Below, one piece after another: positions 23,538 to 32,787 of a DNA stretch of 58,332 bases. The stretch comes from Stieleria sedimenti (GTDB taxonomy: Bacteria > Planctomycetota > Planctomycetia > Pirellulales > Pirellulaceae). Location of the stretch: assembly GCF_025060895.1 (NCBI RefSeq), contig NZ_JANZKV010000178.1, forward strand, positions 1,805 through 60,136. The letters run 5' to 3'. Under the pieces are notes generated by a model. The model saw only the letters and a program-made list of their open reading frames with translations. It had not been told where the DNA came from and searched no databases. Position 1 is the stretch's first letter. Each line of letters starts with the position of its first letter. A program made the translations under genes and the position numbers.

Positions 23538-24928
23538 TTCCCCCCGACCAGACCGATCTTGTTGAGCCGAAGCCTACCGTGCCCCATTCACGTCGCCGCA
23601 TCGTCTTTTTGAATCGGTCGTACTGGCCGGACATTGAAGCGACCGGCCAGTTGCTCTCGGACTTGTGCCGAGGTCTGGCCCCGCACTTCGACGTGCATGT
23701 GGTTTGCGGCCAGCCGAACAGCCCTGAACCGAACAGCAATTATTTGCAGGTCGGTGCAGAGGTCCGCGACGGCGTCACGATCCACCGTCTGGCGCATCAT
23801 CAATTCGCCAAGAAGAACCCCTTCGGACGAATCCTCAATCTGCTCTCGTTTTTTTATTCCGCACGTCGCTACCTACGCAACGTCGATTGGGGGGCCGACG
23901 TGGTCATCAGTGAGACCGATCCGTTTCTCTTGCCGATCGCGGGGGCGGAGTACGCCCGACGGGTGGGCGCCGAGCACTGCGTTTATCTGCAAGACATTTA
24001 TCCCGATGTGGCGGAAGCGGTCGGCAAGGTACGTCTACCGCTGGTCGCACCGCTGCTGAGGCGAAAGTTGCGCGGCGCGTACCAAAATGCCTCAAGAATC
24101 ATCGTGCTGGGACGCTGTATGCGGAGGCGACTGACCGGGCCTCGATGGGGAATCCAACGTGACAAGATCGAAATCGTGCCCAACTGGTCGGATTGTCAAA
24201 CCATTGTCCCGATCGATCCTCGCAACAATCAATTTCGAAAACGCTTTGAATTGTCCGACGCCTTCGTGGTCATGCATTCCGGCAACATGGGGCTGACGCA
24301 ACGTCTGGAAGTGTTGATCAGCGCGGCGGCCGAGCCGCATTGGCCGGCCCGGGCAAAACTGTTGCTCGTGGGCAACGGGGCGTCGCGTGACAAGTTGCTC
24401 GAGCACGCCGCGCGGTTGAATGTTCCCCCGGGGCGCGTCGAATTTGTGCATTATCAACCGCGCGACCAACTGACTGAAAGTTTGTCCGCCGCCAATGTCC
24501 ACGTCGTCTCGATGCACGAAAACGTCACCGGTTGTCTGTGCCCGAGCAAGTTGTACGGTATCATGGCTGCGGGCCGCAGCGTGATTGCGGTCGCGGACCC
24601 GCAAACGGATCTGTGCCAAACCGTTCGCGAACGCGACATCGGCTGGTGCGTTCCACCGGGATCTCCGAGTGCCATTGCCGATGCCGTGGCCAAAGCCGAA
24701 GCGGAATCGCGTCGCACCTCCACCTGCGACTTTGTCAATCGACAGCGTCGATCAAGGGACGCGGCGATCCGTCACTTTGACCGCCCCGTGATCGTTAAGA
24801 AATTCTCGCAAATCCTCGCCAGCATCCTTTCCGATCACGCCATCGACCTGACCGACCACAATCTGCACGAAGCCTCGATCGGTCAGCATCACAGTGCGTC
24901 GGATTCTGGTATCGCGCTGACGCACTGA
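23534..24928 (+). CDS. GT4 glycosyltransferase (WcaI-like)
   Basis: A 464-residue GT-B glycosyltransferase. ATG 23534 overlaps the epimerase stop. The N-terminal domain reads RRIVFLNRSYWPDIEATGQL and HVVCGQPNSP, typical of WcaI-like group 4 enzymes. The C-terminal nucleotide-sugar domain has VVMHSGNMGLTQRLEVLI, LLLVGNGASRDKL and CPSKLYGIMAAGRSVIAV. No membrane helix was seen; it should act at the inner face of the membrane on the lipid-linked chain. Acceptor and donor are unknown. The last residues (about 445-464) are low in conservation, and the final codons lie in a 17-bp tandem repeat that continues past the stop. Confidence 0.85.
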   Translation: MIPPDQTDLVEPKPTVPHSRRRIVFLNRSYWPDIEATGQLLSDLCRGLAPHFDVHVVCGQPNSPEPNSNYLQVGAEVRDGVTIHRLAHHQFAKKNPFGRILNLLSFFYSARRYLRNVDWGADVVISETDPFLLPIAGAEYARRVGAEHCVYLQDIYPDVAEAVGKVRLPLVAPLLRRKLRGAYQNASRIIVLGRCMRRRLTGPRWGIQRDKIEIVPNWSDCQTIVPIDPRNNQFRKRFELSDAFVVMHSGNMGLTQRLEVLISAAAEPHWPARAKLLLVGNGASRDKLLEHAARLNVPPGRVEFVHYQPRDQLTESLSAANVHVVSMHENVTGCLCPSKLYGIMAAGRSVIAVADPQTDLCQTVRERDIGWCVPPGSPSAIADAVAKAEAESRRTSTCDFVNRQRRSRDAAIRHFDRPVIVKKFSQILASILSDHAIDLTDHNLHEASIGQHHSASDSGIALTH

Positions 24929-24966
24929 ATTGTCTGACGCACTGAATTGTCTGACGCACTGAATCT
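24917..24966 (+). repeat. 17-bp tandem repeat across a stop codon
   Basis: CTGACGCACTGAATTGT occurs at 24917 and 24934, and again as a nearly complete third copy from 24951. The first copy contains the TGA of the glycosyltransferase (L-T-H-stop). The rest fills the gap before the GDP-mannose dehydratase gene. Confidence 0.9.
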
Positions 24967-25011
24967 TTGCCCCTTTACATTGCTGACCCGTTGAAGCTCA
25001 GCAAACCACAC

Positions 25012-26013
25012 ATGCCAACGGCACTCATCACCGGAATCACCGGTCAGGACGGGTCTTATTTGACCGAGTTGCTGATCAGCAAGGGCTACACCGTCCATGG
25101 AATCGTGCGGCGTAGCAGCATCACCGCTCGCGGTCGGTTGGATCAACTGTTTCACCAAGAAGACGTCTACAACAAACGTCTGTTCTTGCACTACGCAGAC
25201 CTCAGCGATGTGACGACGATTCGTCGCATCCTGCTCAAATCAACTCCCGACGAACTGTATCACTTGGCCGGACAGAGCCACGTCGGGGCGAGCTTTGAGA
25301 TACCCGAGACGACCTGCGAATTCACCGCCATGGGCACACTTCGGTTACTCGAAATCCTGCGGGACTTGGACAAACAACCCAAGTTCCTGCACATCAGCAG
25401 CAGCGAAATCTTCGGGCGTCCCGACCAGTCCCCGCAGAACGAAACCACGCCGATGCGTCCGGTTACGCCCTACGGGATTGCCAAGGCCTTTGCGACACAA
25501 ATGGTCACGCTGTATCGGGAATCCTTCGGTTTGTTTGCCTGCAACGCGATCTGCTACAACCACGAGTCGCCCCGCCGCGGCGAGTCGTTTGTGACCCGCA
25601 AGATCACGCGAGCGGCCGCCGCGATTTCGATGGGACTGCAAAAAACGCTTTCGCTCGGATCACTCGATGGACGTCGGGACTGGGGGTACGCCCCTGAGTA
25701 CGTCGAAGCGATGTGGCGGATGTTGCAGCAACCCGCCGCCGATGACTTTGTCGTTGCGACGGGAACCGCGCACAGTGTCAAAGATTTTCTGGCGGCGTCG
25801 TTTGATGCGGTCGGATTGAACTGGGAAGAGTTTGTGACCCAAGACCCCCGCTACATGCGACCCAGCGAAGGGACGCATTTGGTCGGCGATCCCAGTCGGG
25901 CATCCGAATCGCTGCAGTGGACGGCTGAAACGCAGCTTCCCCGACTCGCCGAAATCATGGTGCAGTCCGATTTGGACGCGCTGACGACGTCGCATCAACG
26001 TGCCGAAACCTGA
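25012..26013 (+). CDS. gmd: GDP-mannose 4,6-dehydratase
   Basis: A 333-residue SDR enzyme that turns GDP-D-mannose into GDP-4-keto-6-deoxymannose. ATG 25012 (MPTALITGITGQDGSYLTEL) matches the usual start; the frame opens earlier without conserved sequence. Marks are the TGITGQDGSYL NAD loop, HGIVRRSS, H-L-A-G-Q-S-H-V, the catalytic S-S-S-E-I-F and YGIAKAF, and CYNHESPRRGESFVTRKI, all diagnostic of GMD. The product feeds GDP-fucose or GDP-rhamnose branches, but the matching reductase is not in this window. A NodZ-like fucosyltransferase candidate further along the cluster fits a GDP-fucose route. Confidence 0.93.
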   Translation: MPTALITGITGQDGSYLTELLISKGYTVHGIVRRSSITARGRLDQLFHQEDVYNKRLFLHYADLSDVTTIRRILLKSTPDELYHLAGQSHVGASFEIPETTCEFTAMGTLRLLEILRDLDKQPKFLHISSSEIFGRPDQSPQNETTPMRPVTPYGIAKAFATQMVTLYRESFGLFACNAICYNHESPRRGESFVTRKITRAAAAISMGLQKTLSLGSLDGRRDWGYAPEYVEAMWRMLQQPAADDFVVATGTAHSVKDFLAASFDAVGLNWEEFVTQDPRYMRPSEGTHLVGDPSRASESLQWTAETQLPRLAEIMVQSDLDALTTSHQRAET

Positions 26014-26018
26014 GCCGA

Positions 26019-28385
26019 TTGTATTCGCGCCAACGTCTTTCCGAATTGCTGCACTGGATCGCTGCGATCACATTCGGGATTGCCCCCGCGATGTTGGCCA
26101 GCGATTTCGGTGGCATCTTGCCATGGACCAAGTACACCTCCGCGGTCGCATTGACCCTCGCCTGCTCGATCGCCCTGCTGGCCCGATCGCTTTCGGTCGG
26201 CTGTCCGGGCGAAATTCGCTTGCCGCCCCAGGCGTTTGCGTTTACCGGGGTGTTGTTGGTTTTGTTGGCTGCTGCCATGTTGCAAACCATGCCTCTGCCG
26301 GCGCGTCTGGTCGCATGGCTGAGCCCCGCCAGTTATTCCGCGTTTGTGATGTGGGCGGGCGGGATTCTCCCCGTCGATCTCTCCCAATCCCTCACGATTT
26401 CGATCGCCCCATTCGATTCCAGGCACGCGATCGCCAACCTTTCGATCGCCGTTCTGGTCTCGTTTTTTGCCGTCTGGGTGTTTCACCATCGGGGGCGAAC
26501 GACTTGGTTGCTCTCGGCGATCGCCGTGGGCGCCTGCTCGGTCGCACTGATCGGGCTTGTCCGCAAACTGTTTCCCGCGTTTCACCTCTGGAGCTTTCGC
26601 AGCGGCGGCGAAGGGGCGCCGTTTGGAACGTTTCTGAACCGAAACAACGCGGCGTTGGCGATCAATCTGGGGATCGCATCGGCGCTGGGGTTGATCGTCT
26701 ATCGTGGCTCGACCCTGTCGCACCAAGGCGACGCGGGCGAGTCGGCGGAGCGACAAGCGGGACGCAAGACGTTCCGTATGCCATGGCTTCGCGATGGGGT
26801 GTTGCTGACGGCCCTCGTTTCCCTGTGCGTCACTTTGGTCGGTTTGATCGGCTGTGGCTCTCGCGGCGGACTGCTGTCGATGTTGGTGGCCGGCGTGGCC
26901 ACGGTGGCGCTGACACGCGGAAACCGCGTCCGGCTGGCAGGCGTGGTGGCCGCAATCGCGGTGGTCGTGTTGGCCGTGGTGGTGGTGTTGCGAACCGGTA
27001 CGATTGGAACCGAGACACTCCGCGAAGACACGTTTCAGCAAATCGGTTCAACGGTGTCGCGGGGCAGCGAACGATTGTCGACCGACACCCGGCTGTCTCA
27101 CTGGCCGGACGGATTTCGCACGGCGATCGAGCATTTCCCCGGCGGCAGCGGATTGGCGTCTTATGGGTACGCGTATCTGCCGTGGCAGCAAACCAGTCCC
27201 TGGCGTCATTGTCTGCACGCCGACAACTTGTGGTTGGAAATGTTTGTCGAACTCGGCCTGATCGGCCTCGTCCTGACGGCATTGGTCGCAGTGTTGATGG
27301 TTCAGAGCCTGAGACGTTTGTACGCGTCGACAGATCCACTCGACCACGGGATTGGGATTTCCGGTTGCTACCTTTGCGTCGTGATCGCCGTCAGTCAGAC
27401 CTTCGACTTCGGACTAATCTTGCCGGCGAACCTGTTTGCGGTTGTCATGCTCTTGTCCGTGGTCGTGGCACGTGCCTCGACGGTGGTGTTGGCTGCGAGC
27501 GGACGCGAGAGCGCGTCGTCGGGCACCAGCGGCCAACCGAAACTAAAATTGCTGCCGCAGGGCGTTTGGTGGCGGTCACCTGGATTCCTGCGAGAACGCG
27601 TTTTTCAGATCGCCGGTGCGGCGGGCCTGTTGGTCATCGCTGTGTTCGCCATCCATCGACTTCGCTTCGACAGCTGGGTCGACTTCGCCGTCCGCACCGC
27701 CGATGCAGAGTTCCAGCATCAGCGAACGGACCAACAATGGCTGGACCGATTCGCCGCCGAGACGCGTACACTTGCCGGGCAACACCCACACCCGGATCTG
27801 CTGGATGTTCTGACCAGGATCGATTTCCAACGCGGTCGTCTGCTGGAGTTGACCTTGATGAACGCCGGGCGAGTCCCGCAGGCTCAACAGGCGGCGCTCT
27901 ACGCGGCGACCTCACGCGGACGCCGGCGACTGGCTTGGCGAGCGGCCGATCCCGTGCTTTCAATGCATGTGACCGACGCTGGAAAACCGGTGCCCCCGAT
28001 GCCGCTGAGTCCGCCATTGCGTTTGCCGGGTTCACCCTATGCCCAGGCCCTGCAATCGGCCGAAGCGTCGCTGCGTCAACGACCACTGGCGATGCCACCG
28101 CGTATCGATCAAGTCTATCTGGAATTCATCCACCGATCACCCGAACGCACCAAGGCGGCGATCCGTCAATCCGCTGCGCTGTTTCGAAACACCCCCGAGT
28201 TGCAACTTCGTTTCGGGGCGTTGGCAGCCAATCACGGTGACTATGCAACTGCGGTTCAAGTCTGGCGCCGCGCAGCGACGCTCGACGATCACATGATCCC
28301 ACGCGTGTTGGGACGTTCTCGCCGGTTCCCCGATTTTCCGCTCGAAGACCTGGTCTCTGCCCCCCGCGACGCCTTTCCACATTGA
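26019..28385 (+). CDS. O-antigen ligase/polymerase-like membrane protein
   Basis: A 788-residue protein starting at TTG, 5 bases after gmd. About ten to twelve hydrophobic helices lie in residues 1-500, with a last one at about 530-550. Family marks of Wzy_C/O-antigen ligase proteins are GTFLNRNNAALAINLGIASA (about 210), CGSRGGLLSML (about 287), and the periplasmic HADNLWLEMFVELGLIGLVL (about 400). The hydrophilic C-terminal 220 residues resemble the helical tail seen in planctomycete members. It either polymerises repeat units or ligates the glycan to an acceptor. An ABC exporter lies two genes downstream and no Wzx flippase is seen in the window, so ligation or secondary polymerisation is the likelier role. 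Confidence 0.78.
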   Translation: MYSRQRLSELLHWIAAITFGIAPAMLASDFGGILPWTKYTSAVALTLACSIALLARSLSVGCPGEIRLPPQAFAFTGVLLVLLAAAMLQTMPLPARLVAWLSPASYSAFVMWAGGILPVDLSQSLTISIAPFDSRHAIANLSIAVLVSFFAVWVFHHRGRTTWLLSAIAVGACSVALIGLVRKLFPAFHLWSFRSGGEGAPFGTFLNRNNAALAINLGIASALGLIVYRGSTLSHQGDAGESAERQAGRKTFRMPWLRDGVLLTALVSLCVTLVGLIGCGSRGGLLSMLVAGVATVALTRGNRVRLAGVVAAIAVVVLAVVVVLRTGTIGTETLREDTFQQIGSTVSRGSERLSTDTRLSHWPDGFRTAIEHFPGGSGLASYGYAYLPWQQTSPWRHCLHADNLWLEMFVELGLIGLVLTALVAVLMVQSLRRLYASTDPLDHGIGISGCYLCVVIAVSQTFDFGLILPANLFAVVMLLSVVVARASTVVLAASGRESASSGTSGQPKLKLLPQGVWWRSPGFLRERVFQIAGAAGLLVIAVFAIHRLRFDSWVDFAVRTADAEFQHQRTDQQWLDRFAAETRTLAGQHPHPDLLDVLTRIDFQRGRLLELTLMNAGRVPQAQQAALYAATSRGRRRLAWRAADPVLSMHVTDAGKPVPPMPLSPPLRLPGSPYAQALQSAEASLRQRPLAMPPRIDQVYLEFIHRSPERTKAAIRQSAALFRNTPELQLRFGALAANHGDYATAVQVWRRAATLDDHMIPRVLGRSRRFPDFPLEDLVSAPRDAFPH

Positions 28386-28398
28386 AACCAGATAGGTC

Positions 28399-29484
28399 AT
28401 GAAAATATTATCCGTCGTCGGAGCACGGCCGAACTTTATGAAGATCGCGCCGATCATGCGCGCACTGGACGGTTATGGGGACCGGGTACAGCAGACTCTG
28501 GTGCACACCGGCCAGCACTTCGACGAAAAAATGTCGGACGTTTTCTTCCGTGAACTCGAGCTGCCCAAACCCCACGAGCACTTGGGGGTTTCCGGAGGAT
28601 CGCATGCGGGTCAAACCGCACGGATCATGCTGGAATTCGAACCGGTGATCTTGAAACATCGGCCCGACTGGTTGGTCGTCGTCGGCGACGTCAACTCGAC
28701 CGTGGCCTGTTCATTGGTGGCATCGAAGATCGGTGTTCCGATCGCCCACGTCGAAGCGGGCTTGCGCTCGCGCGACAACACGATGCCGGAAGAAATCAAT
28801 CGCAAGGTCACCGACGCGATTTCGGATTTGCTGTTAACCCCTTCGCCTGATGGCGACGCCAACCTGATTGCCGAAGGCGTTTCACCGGACCGAATCCACT
28901 GCGTCGGCAACGTGATGATCGATTCGCTGATTCGTGCGTTGCCCAAGATCGAACAAAGCGAAATCTTGTCGACTCTGGGGCTGACCGCCGGCGAGTTCGT
29001 ATTGGCAACCCTGCACCGGCCCAGCAACGTCGACGATCCGGAGATGTTGGCCGAGTTGATCGCGGCACTCAATGAAATCTCAGAGTCGTTGCCGATCGTG
29101 TTTCCGGTGCATCCCAGGACTCTGGCGAGATTGGAAACGGAAAACATCACGGTCGCCGACGGTATCAACATGGTGGACCCGCTGGGCTACTTTGATTTTA
29201 TGGCGTTGATGAAATCGGCAAACGTCGTCATGACCGACTCCGGCGGCGTCCAAGAAGAAACGACCTACCTGGGCGTCACGTGCCTGACCGTTCGTCCGAA
29301 CACCGAACGGCCGATCACGATCGACGAAGGCACCAACCGCCTGGTCCAACCGGGAAAAGACACGTTGTTGGCGGCCTGGAAAGAAGTCCAATCGAACCCG
29401 CCCCGGCGCAAATGCCCCGCGCTCTGGGACGGCAAAGCCGCCGAGCGGATCGCATCGATACTGATCAGCACGCAAGTGGGATAG
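28399..29484 (+). CDS. wecB: Non-hydrolysing UDP-N-acetylglucosamine 2-epimerase
   Basis: A 361-residue enzyme of the WecB type, converting UDP-GlcNAc to UDP-ManNAc. Diagnostic segments are VVGARPNFMKIAPI at the start, LVHTGQHFDEKMSDVFF, VVGDVNSTVACSLVASK, HVEAGLRSRDNTMPEE, and TDSGGVQEETTYLGV in the C-terminal half; N-terminal Arg and the E-A-G-L-R catalytic region are intact. It stands between the ligase-like gene and the ABC exporter. A second paralogue (CapG type) occurs further down the cluster with different substrate context. The symbol is by homology; ManNAc or ManNAcA in the polysaccharide is an inference. Confidence 0.9.
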   Translation: MKILSVVGARPNFMKIAPIMRALDGYGDRVQQTLVHTGQHFDEKMSDVFFRELELPKPHEHLGVSGGSHAGQTARIMLEFEPVILKHRPDWLVVVGDVNSTVACSLVASKIGVPIAHVEAGLRSRDNTMPEEINRKVTDAISDLLLTPSPDGDANLIAEGVSPDRIHCVGNVMIDSLIRALPKIEQSEILSTLGLTAGEFVLATLHRPSNVDDPEMLAELIAALNEISESLPIVFPVHPRTLARLETENITVADGINMVDPLGYFDFMALMKSANVVMTDSGGVQEETTYLGVTCLTVRPNTERPITIDEGTNRLVQPGKDTLLAAWKEVQSNPPRRKCPALWDGKAAERIASILISTQVG

Positions 29485-29529
29485 GTTCCCAGCCGATCTT
29501 CCGTCTCTCAATCAATTCACAAGATCCAG

Positions 29530-30351
29530 TTGGAAAAAGTACGAACCATTATCGAACCTCCGAAGGCGACCTTTCTCCCCGATTTCGGAGAGATCTGGCG
29601 TTATCGCGACCTGTTGATGTTGCTGGCATGGCGTGACATCTCTGCGCGGTTTCGCCAATCCGTCGTGGGCTACGGTTGGGCCGTGCTGCGGCCACTGATC
29701 ACATCGCTGATCTACACCCTCGTGTTCAGCATTTTTATCCGCGTCGAGACGGACGCCCCCTACGTGATCTTCGCGTTTGCGGGGCTGATCCCGTGGATGT
29801 ATTTTTCGCAAGCCCTGATGTCCGTCACGGGCAGTATTGTCGGCGGCGGGGCGATGCTGACGAAGGTCTATTTTCCACGTTTGGTGCTACCGCTGGCAAC
29901 GGTTGCGGTCGGACTGGTGGAAGTGGCGCTTCAGCTTGTCGTCCTTGGCGGTCTGATGGCGTGGTTTCGCTATGTCCCGGGAGTTCAAGTGATTGCTCTA
30001 CCGATCTTCATCCTGATCGCGGTGCTGACCGCGTTGGCGTTCGGGATATGGCTGACGGCGCTGAACGTCAAATACCGCGACGTGGGTATGGCGGTGCCCT
30101 TTGCGATTCAAATCTGGATGTATCTCTGTCCGATCGTCTACCCGATCACCATGGTGCCGGAAAAGTATCGGATGCTTTACGCACTCAATCCGCTCGTCGG
30201 CGTGATCGAAGGTTTTCGCTGGTGCCTGCTGGGAAGCGCACCGCCGGATTGGACCATGATGGCCGTCTCGTTGACCGTCCTGGTCGTCGTCCTGTTGGCG
30301 GGAATGGCATGGTTCAAAAAGGTCGAAACGACGTTCGCGGATGTGATTTAG
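29530..30351 (+). CDS. wzm: ABC-2 polysaccharide exporter permease (Wzm type)
   Basis: A 273-residue permease starting at TTG 29530. The amphipathic N-terminus (RYRDLLMLLAWRDISARFRQ) followed by VVGYGWAVLRPLITSLIYTL is a hallmark of the Wzm/TagG family. Six helices follow with the typical VPFAIQIWMYLCPIVYPI and M-L-Y-A-L-N-P-L-V-G-V-I-E-G-F-R motifs. With the ATPase encoded 27 bases downstream it would form the inner-membrane exporter of the lipid-linked glycan. The length is normal for the family. Confidence 0.9.
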   Translation: MEKVRTIIEPPKATFLPDFGEIWRYRDLLMLLAWRDISARFRQSVVGYGWAVLRPLITSLIYTLVFSIFIRVETDAPYVIFAFAGLIPWMYFSQALMSVTGSIVGGGAMLTKVYFPRLVLPLATVAVGLVEVALQLVVLGGLMAWFRYVPGVQVIALPIFILIAVLTALAFGIWLTALNVKYRDVGMAVPFAIQIWMYLCPIVYPITMVPEKYRMLYALNPLVGVIEGFRWCLLGSAPPDWTMMAVSLTVLVVVLLAGMAWFKKVETTFADVI

Positions 30352-30378
30352 ACGCCAATTTCTTCCTACTCTGTTTCC

Positions 30379-31662
30379 ATGTCCACTGCGCTCACAATCG
30401 ACAATCTCTCAAAACGCTATGCGTTGGGGCTAACCCATTCAGGGTCAATCCGCGATGGAGTGAATCGCATCGCCAGCATGCTATTGGGAAGGAAACCGAA
30501 GCAAAACTCGGTTGCGCTGGAGAATAAAGAAACCGTTGACGAAAATAGAGCATTCTGGGCGTTGCGAGGCATTTCGTTTGAAGTCGCTGAAGGCGAGGCG
30601 ATCGGAATTATTGGGCGCAATGGTGCCGGGAAAAGTACGCTGCTCAAAATCTTAAGCCGAATCACCTCGCCGACTTCTGGACGGATCGAAATGATCGGTC
30701 GCGTCGCCAGCCTCTTGGAGGTGGGGACAGGGTTCCACCCTGAGCTGACGGGTCGCGAGAACATGTACCTCAACGGCACGATTCTGGGGATGACTAAGTT
30801 GGAGGTGAATCGGCAGTTCGACGCGATCGTTGATTTCGCCGGAGTTGAAAAGTTTATCGACACGCCAGTCAAGCGTTACAGCAGTGGCATGAAAGTGCGA
30901 CTGGGTTTCGCCGTCGCGGCTCACCTGGAGCCGGAGATCTTGATTGTCGACGAGGTGCTAGCGGTCGGTGATGCCGAGTTTCAAAGTCGATGTTTGGCGA
31001 AGATGAACGATGTTGCAAGCTCCGGCCGAACAGTCATTTTCGTCAGTCACAACATGGGAGTCGTCCGCAGCCTGTGCCGATCGGCAGTCTATCTGCGAGA
31101 TGGACAGGTTGTGAACGTCGGCGATGCAGAAACGATCGTTAGCGAATACCTCTCAGATGCGATACCTGTTGCGCAAGACCGTTCGGAATGGGATGCACGT
31201 CGCTCCGGTTCGGGCGAGGTCGTGGTGACAAGAATCCGAATGCTGGAAAACAATTCAAAGAAAGAAGTCACCGAGGTGATGGCTGGTCAAGACGTCACGT
31301 TTGAAATCGAATACCAAGCGAAGGACGGGGTCAAAAAGGTCAATGCCTTCAATTTGGGACTTGCGATCCACACCGCCGATGCACAATTTATTACCGTGCT
31401 AAACTCGGAAATGGCACACGGGAGATCACCAGACCTCCCCGCCCGGGGGTTGGTGCGTTGTCGCGTCAAGCGATTCCCTTTGATGTCTGGAAATTACCAG
31501 CTCACATCGACGTTGCGTATTCGCAAGTCGCTTTCGGATCAGATTCAGAATGCGATGACAATTCAGGTTGTACCCGGTAGTTTCTACAGTTCTGGGATTC
31601 AAAACGAACATAAACGGCAGGGGGTTTATATCCCTCAAGAATGGATATTCAGCGATCAATGA
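30379..31662 (+). CDS. wzt: ABC polysaccharide exporter ATPase with Wzt-like C-terminal domain
   Basis: A 427-residue ATPase, partner of the upstream permease. The nucleotide-binding domain has Walker A GRNGAGKS (79-86), the FHPELTGRENMYLNG segment of polysaccharide exporters, signature YSSGMKVRL (167-175) and Walker B ILIVDEVLAVGD with Asp191/Glu192. Residues of about 275-427 form a beta-rich extension of the Wzt_C kind, which in known O-antigen exporters reads the chain terminus before export. The chain is therefore probably capped by a specific modification, and cap candidates (methyltransferases, sulfotransferase) lie next door. The gene is visibly less GC-rich than its left neighbours. 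Confidence 0.92.
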   Translation: MSTALTIDNLSKRYALGLTHSGSIRDGVNRIASMLLGRKPKQNSVALENKETVDENRAFWALRGISFEVAEGEAIGIIGRNGAGKSTLLKILSRITSPTSGRIEMIGRVASLLEVGTGFHPELTGRENMYLNGTILGMTKLEVNRQFDAIVDFAGVEKFIDTPVKRYSSGMKVRLGFAVAAHLEPEILIVDEVLAVGDAEFQSRCLAKMNDVASSGRTVIFVSHNMGVVRSLCRSAVYLRDGQVVNVGDAETIVSEYLSDAIPVAQDRSEWDARRSGSGEVVVTRIRMLENNSKKEVTEVMAGQDVTFEIEYQAKDGVKKVNAFNLGLAIHTADAQFITVLNSEMAHGRSPDLPARGLVRCRVKRFPLMSGNYQLTSTLRIRKSLSDQIQNAMTIQVVPGSFYSSGIQNEHKRQGVYIPQEWIFSDQ

Positions 31663-31672
31663 GACAGTTTCA

Positions 31673-32710
31673 ATGTCTCGATCTAGAAAAGCAGGACACG
31701 GATGCAAGATGATCCACCGTCTTCGTTCTCTTCGATGGAAGCGTCTCTTTTATGGACAGATCGGTCTCCCGTTGAATTGCCTCAGAAGCAATCCAACGAA
31801 GCTTCGTTTTGTCTTTGGCGTTGGGCGATCCGGGACCACATGGTTGACCCGAGTGTTGGCAGGTTCAACGACGCCGATGCGTTTCTTTCAAGAACCACTA
31901 CCTGGTTTTCGCCCTCAGATATTGCTCAGTTCCGGACCGGACCATGTTGCATCGCCTTGGGGAAAACGGATCGACATCCATCATCCACTTTGCATCGCAC
32001 TGAACGCCCTCAGTTGCGATGAGTTCGATCCGGCGGCCGCGGGAATTGCACGACGCGAAGAACGTCATGATTCACACTCTGAGATTGCTTTGGTCAAGGA
32101 AGTGCATTCTCTGTTTGCCGCCGAGCAACTGCTCGGCATCTTTCCAGTTCCTGCGGTCGCAACACTGCGGAATCCGTTCTCTTGTGCCGACAGCATTCTT
32201 GCGACCAATGGCCTTCCCGATCCCTACCGATATCTCATGGAAGAACTGGAGTCGTTCGCTTCTTCAAAGATGCAACGCATCGGGAAATGCCAATCCGATA
32301 CGCTCCGTTTAGAATTGGAGAAACTGCCGAGAAGGGTGGACCAATCGGACTATGGCGTTAGGCTGATCGTTGCCGTCTCGTTGCTGAATGAATACCTTCG
32401 CGACATCGGAAATCGCCAGCCTCTGTTGCGAGTTGTTCAGTTCGAAGAATTGTGCATTGACCCTGAAACGTTGTTTCCCCAAATTGCCGAGCATCTTACG
32501 ATCGACTGGAGCGATCGCAATCAAGCGGTCCTTGAGGAACTCGAATCCGATAGTGACGGTTCACCCTACGACACGAAACGTCGCCGCGATCAACAAATCG
32601 ACAAACCGCTGCGAGTGATCAATCGAACACAGGCCAATCTTGCATTGGATCTTCTCGAACGCGTCGGACTGAGTGCGCCCGATGCGGTTCCTTTATGCGT
32701 CGACGGATAG
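31673..32710 (+). CDS. Sulfotransferase family protein
   Basis: A 345-residue protein with start at ATG 31673; ATG 31709 (MIHRLRSL) is a good alternative. The segment FGVGRSGTTWLTRVLAGS (about 48-65) is the PAPS-binding 5'-phosphosulfate loop, and a 3'-phosphate-type motif lies at VATLRNPFSCADSILA (Arg then Ser). RVVQFEELCIDPETLF follows, as in carbohydrate sulfotransferases. It would place sulfate from PAPS on the glycan or its lipid carrier. It sits directly after the exporter ATPase and before an FkbM methyltransferase, and shares their lower GC content. Substrate unknown. Confidence 0.8.
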   Translation: MSRSRKAGHGCKMIHRLRSLRWKRLFYGQIGLPLNCLRSNPTKLRFVFGVGRSGTTWLTRVLAGSTTPMRFFQEPLPGFRPQILLSSGPDHVASPWGKRIDIHHPLCIALNALSCDEFDPAAAGIARREERHDSHSEIALVKEVHSLFAAEQLLGIFPVPAVATLRNPFSCADSILATNGLPDPYRYLMEELESFASSKMQRIGKCQSDTLRLELEKLPRRVDQSDYGVRLIVAVSLLNEYLRDIGNRQPLLRVVQFEELCIDPETLFPQIAEHLTIDWSDRNQAVLEELESDSDGSPYDTKRRRDQQIDKPLRVINRTQANLALDLLERVGLSAPDAVPLCVDG

Positions 32711-32787
32711 CGGGTTGTTTCGAACAGACGGGCCCGCAAAATGGTCCTTCGAGTGTTGCACATTCTTGAATCAATGAGCTGTCTACG

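Noticed and set aside
26000-28240. A 746-codon plus-strand frame overlapping almost the whole ligase/polymerase-like gene
   Set aside because: It is rich in Arg/Gly/Ser with no helices or motifs, whereas the overlapping frame has clear membrane helices and family motifs. Long false frames are expected in GC-rich DNA.
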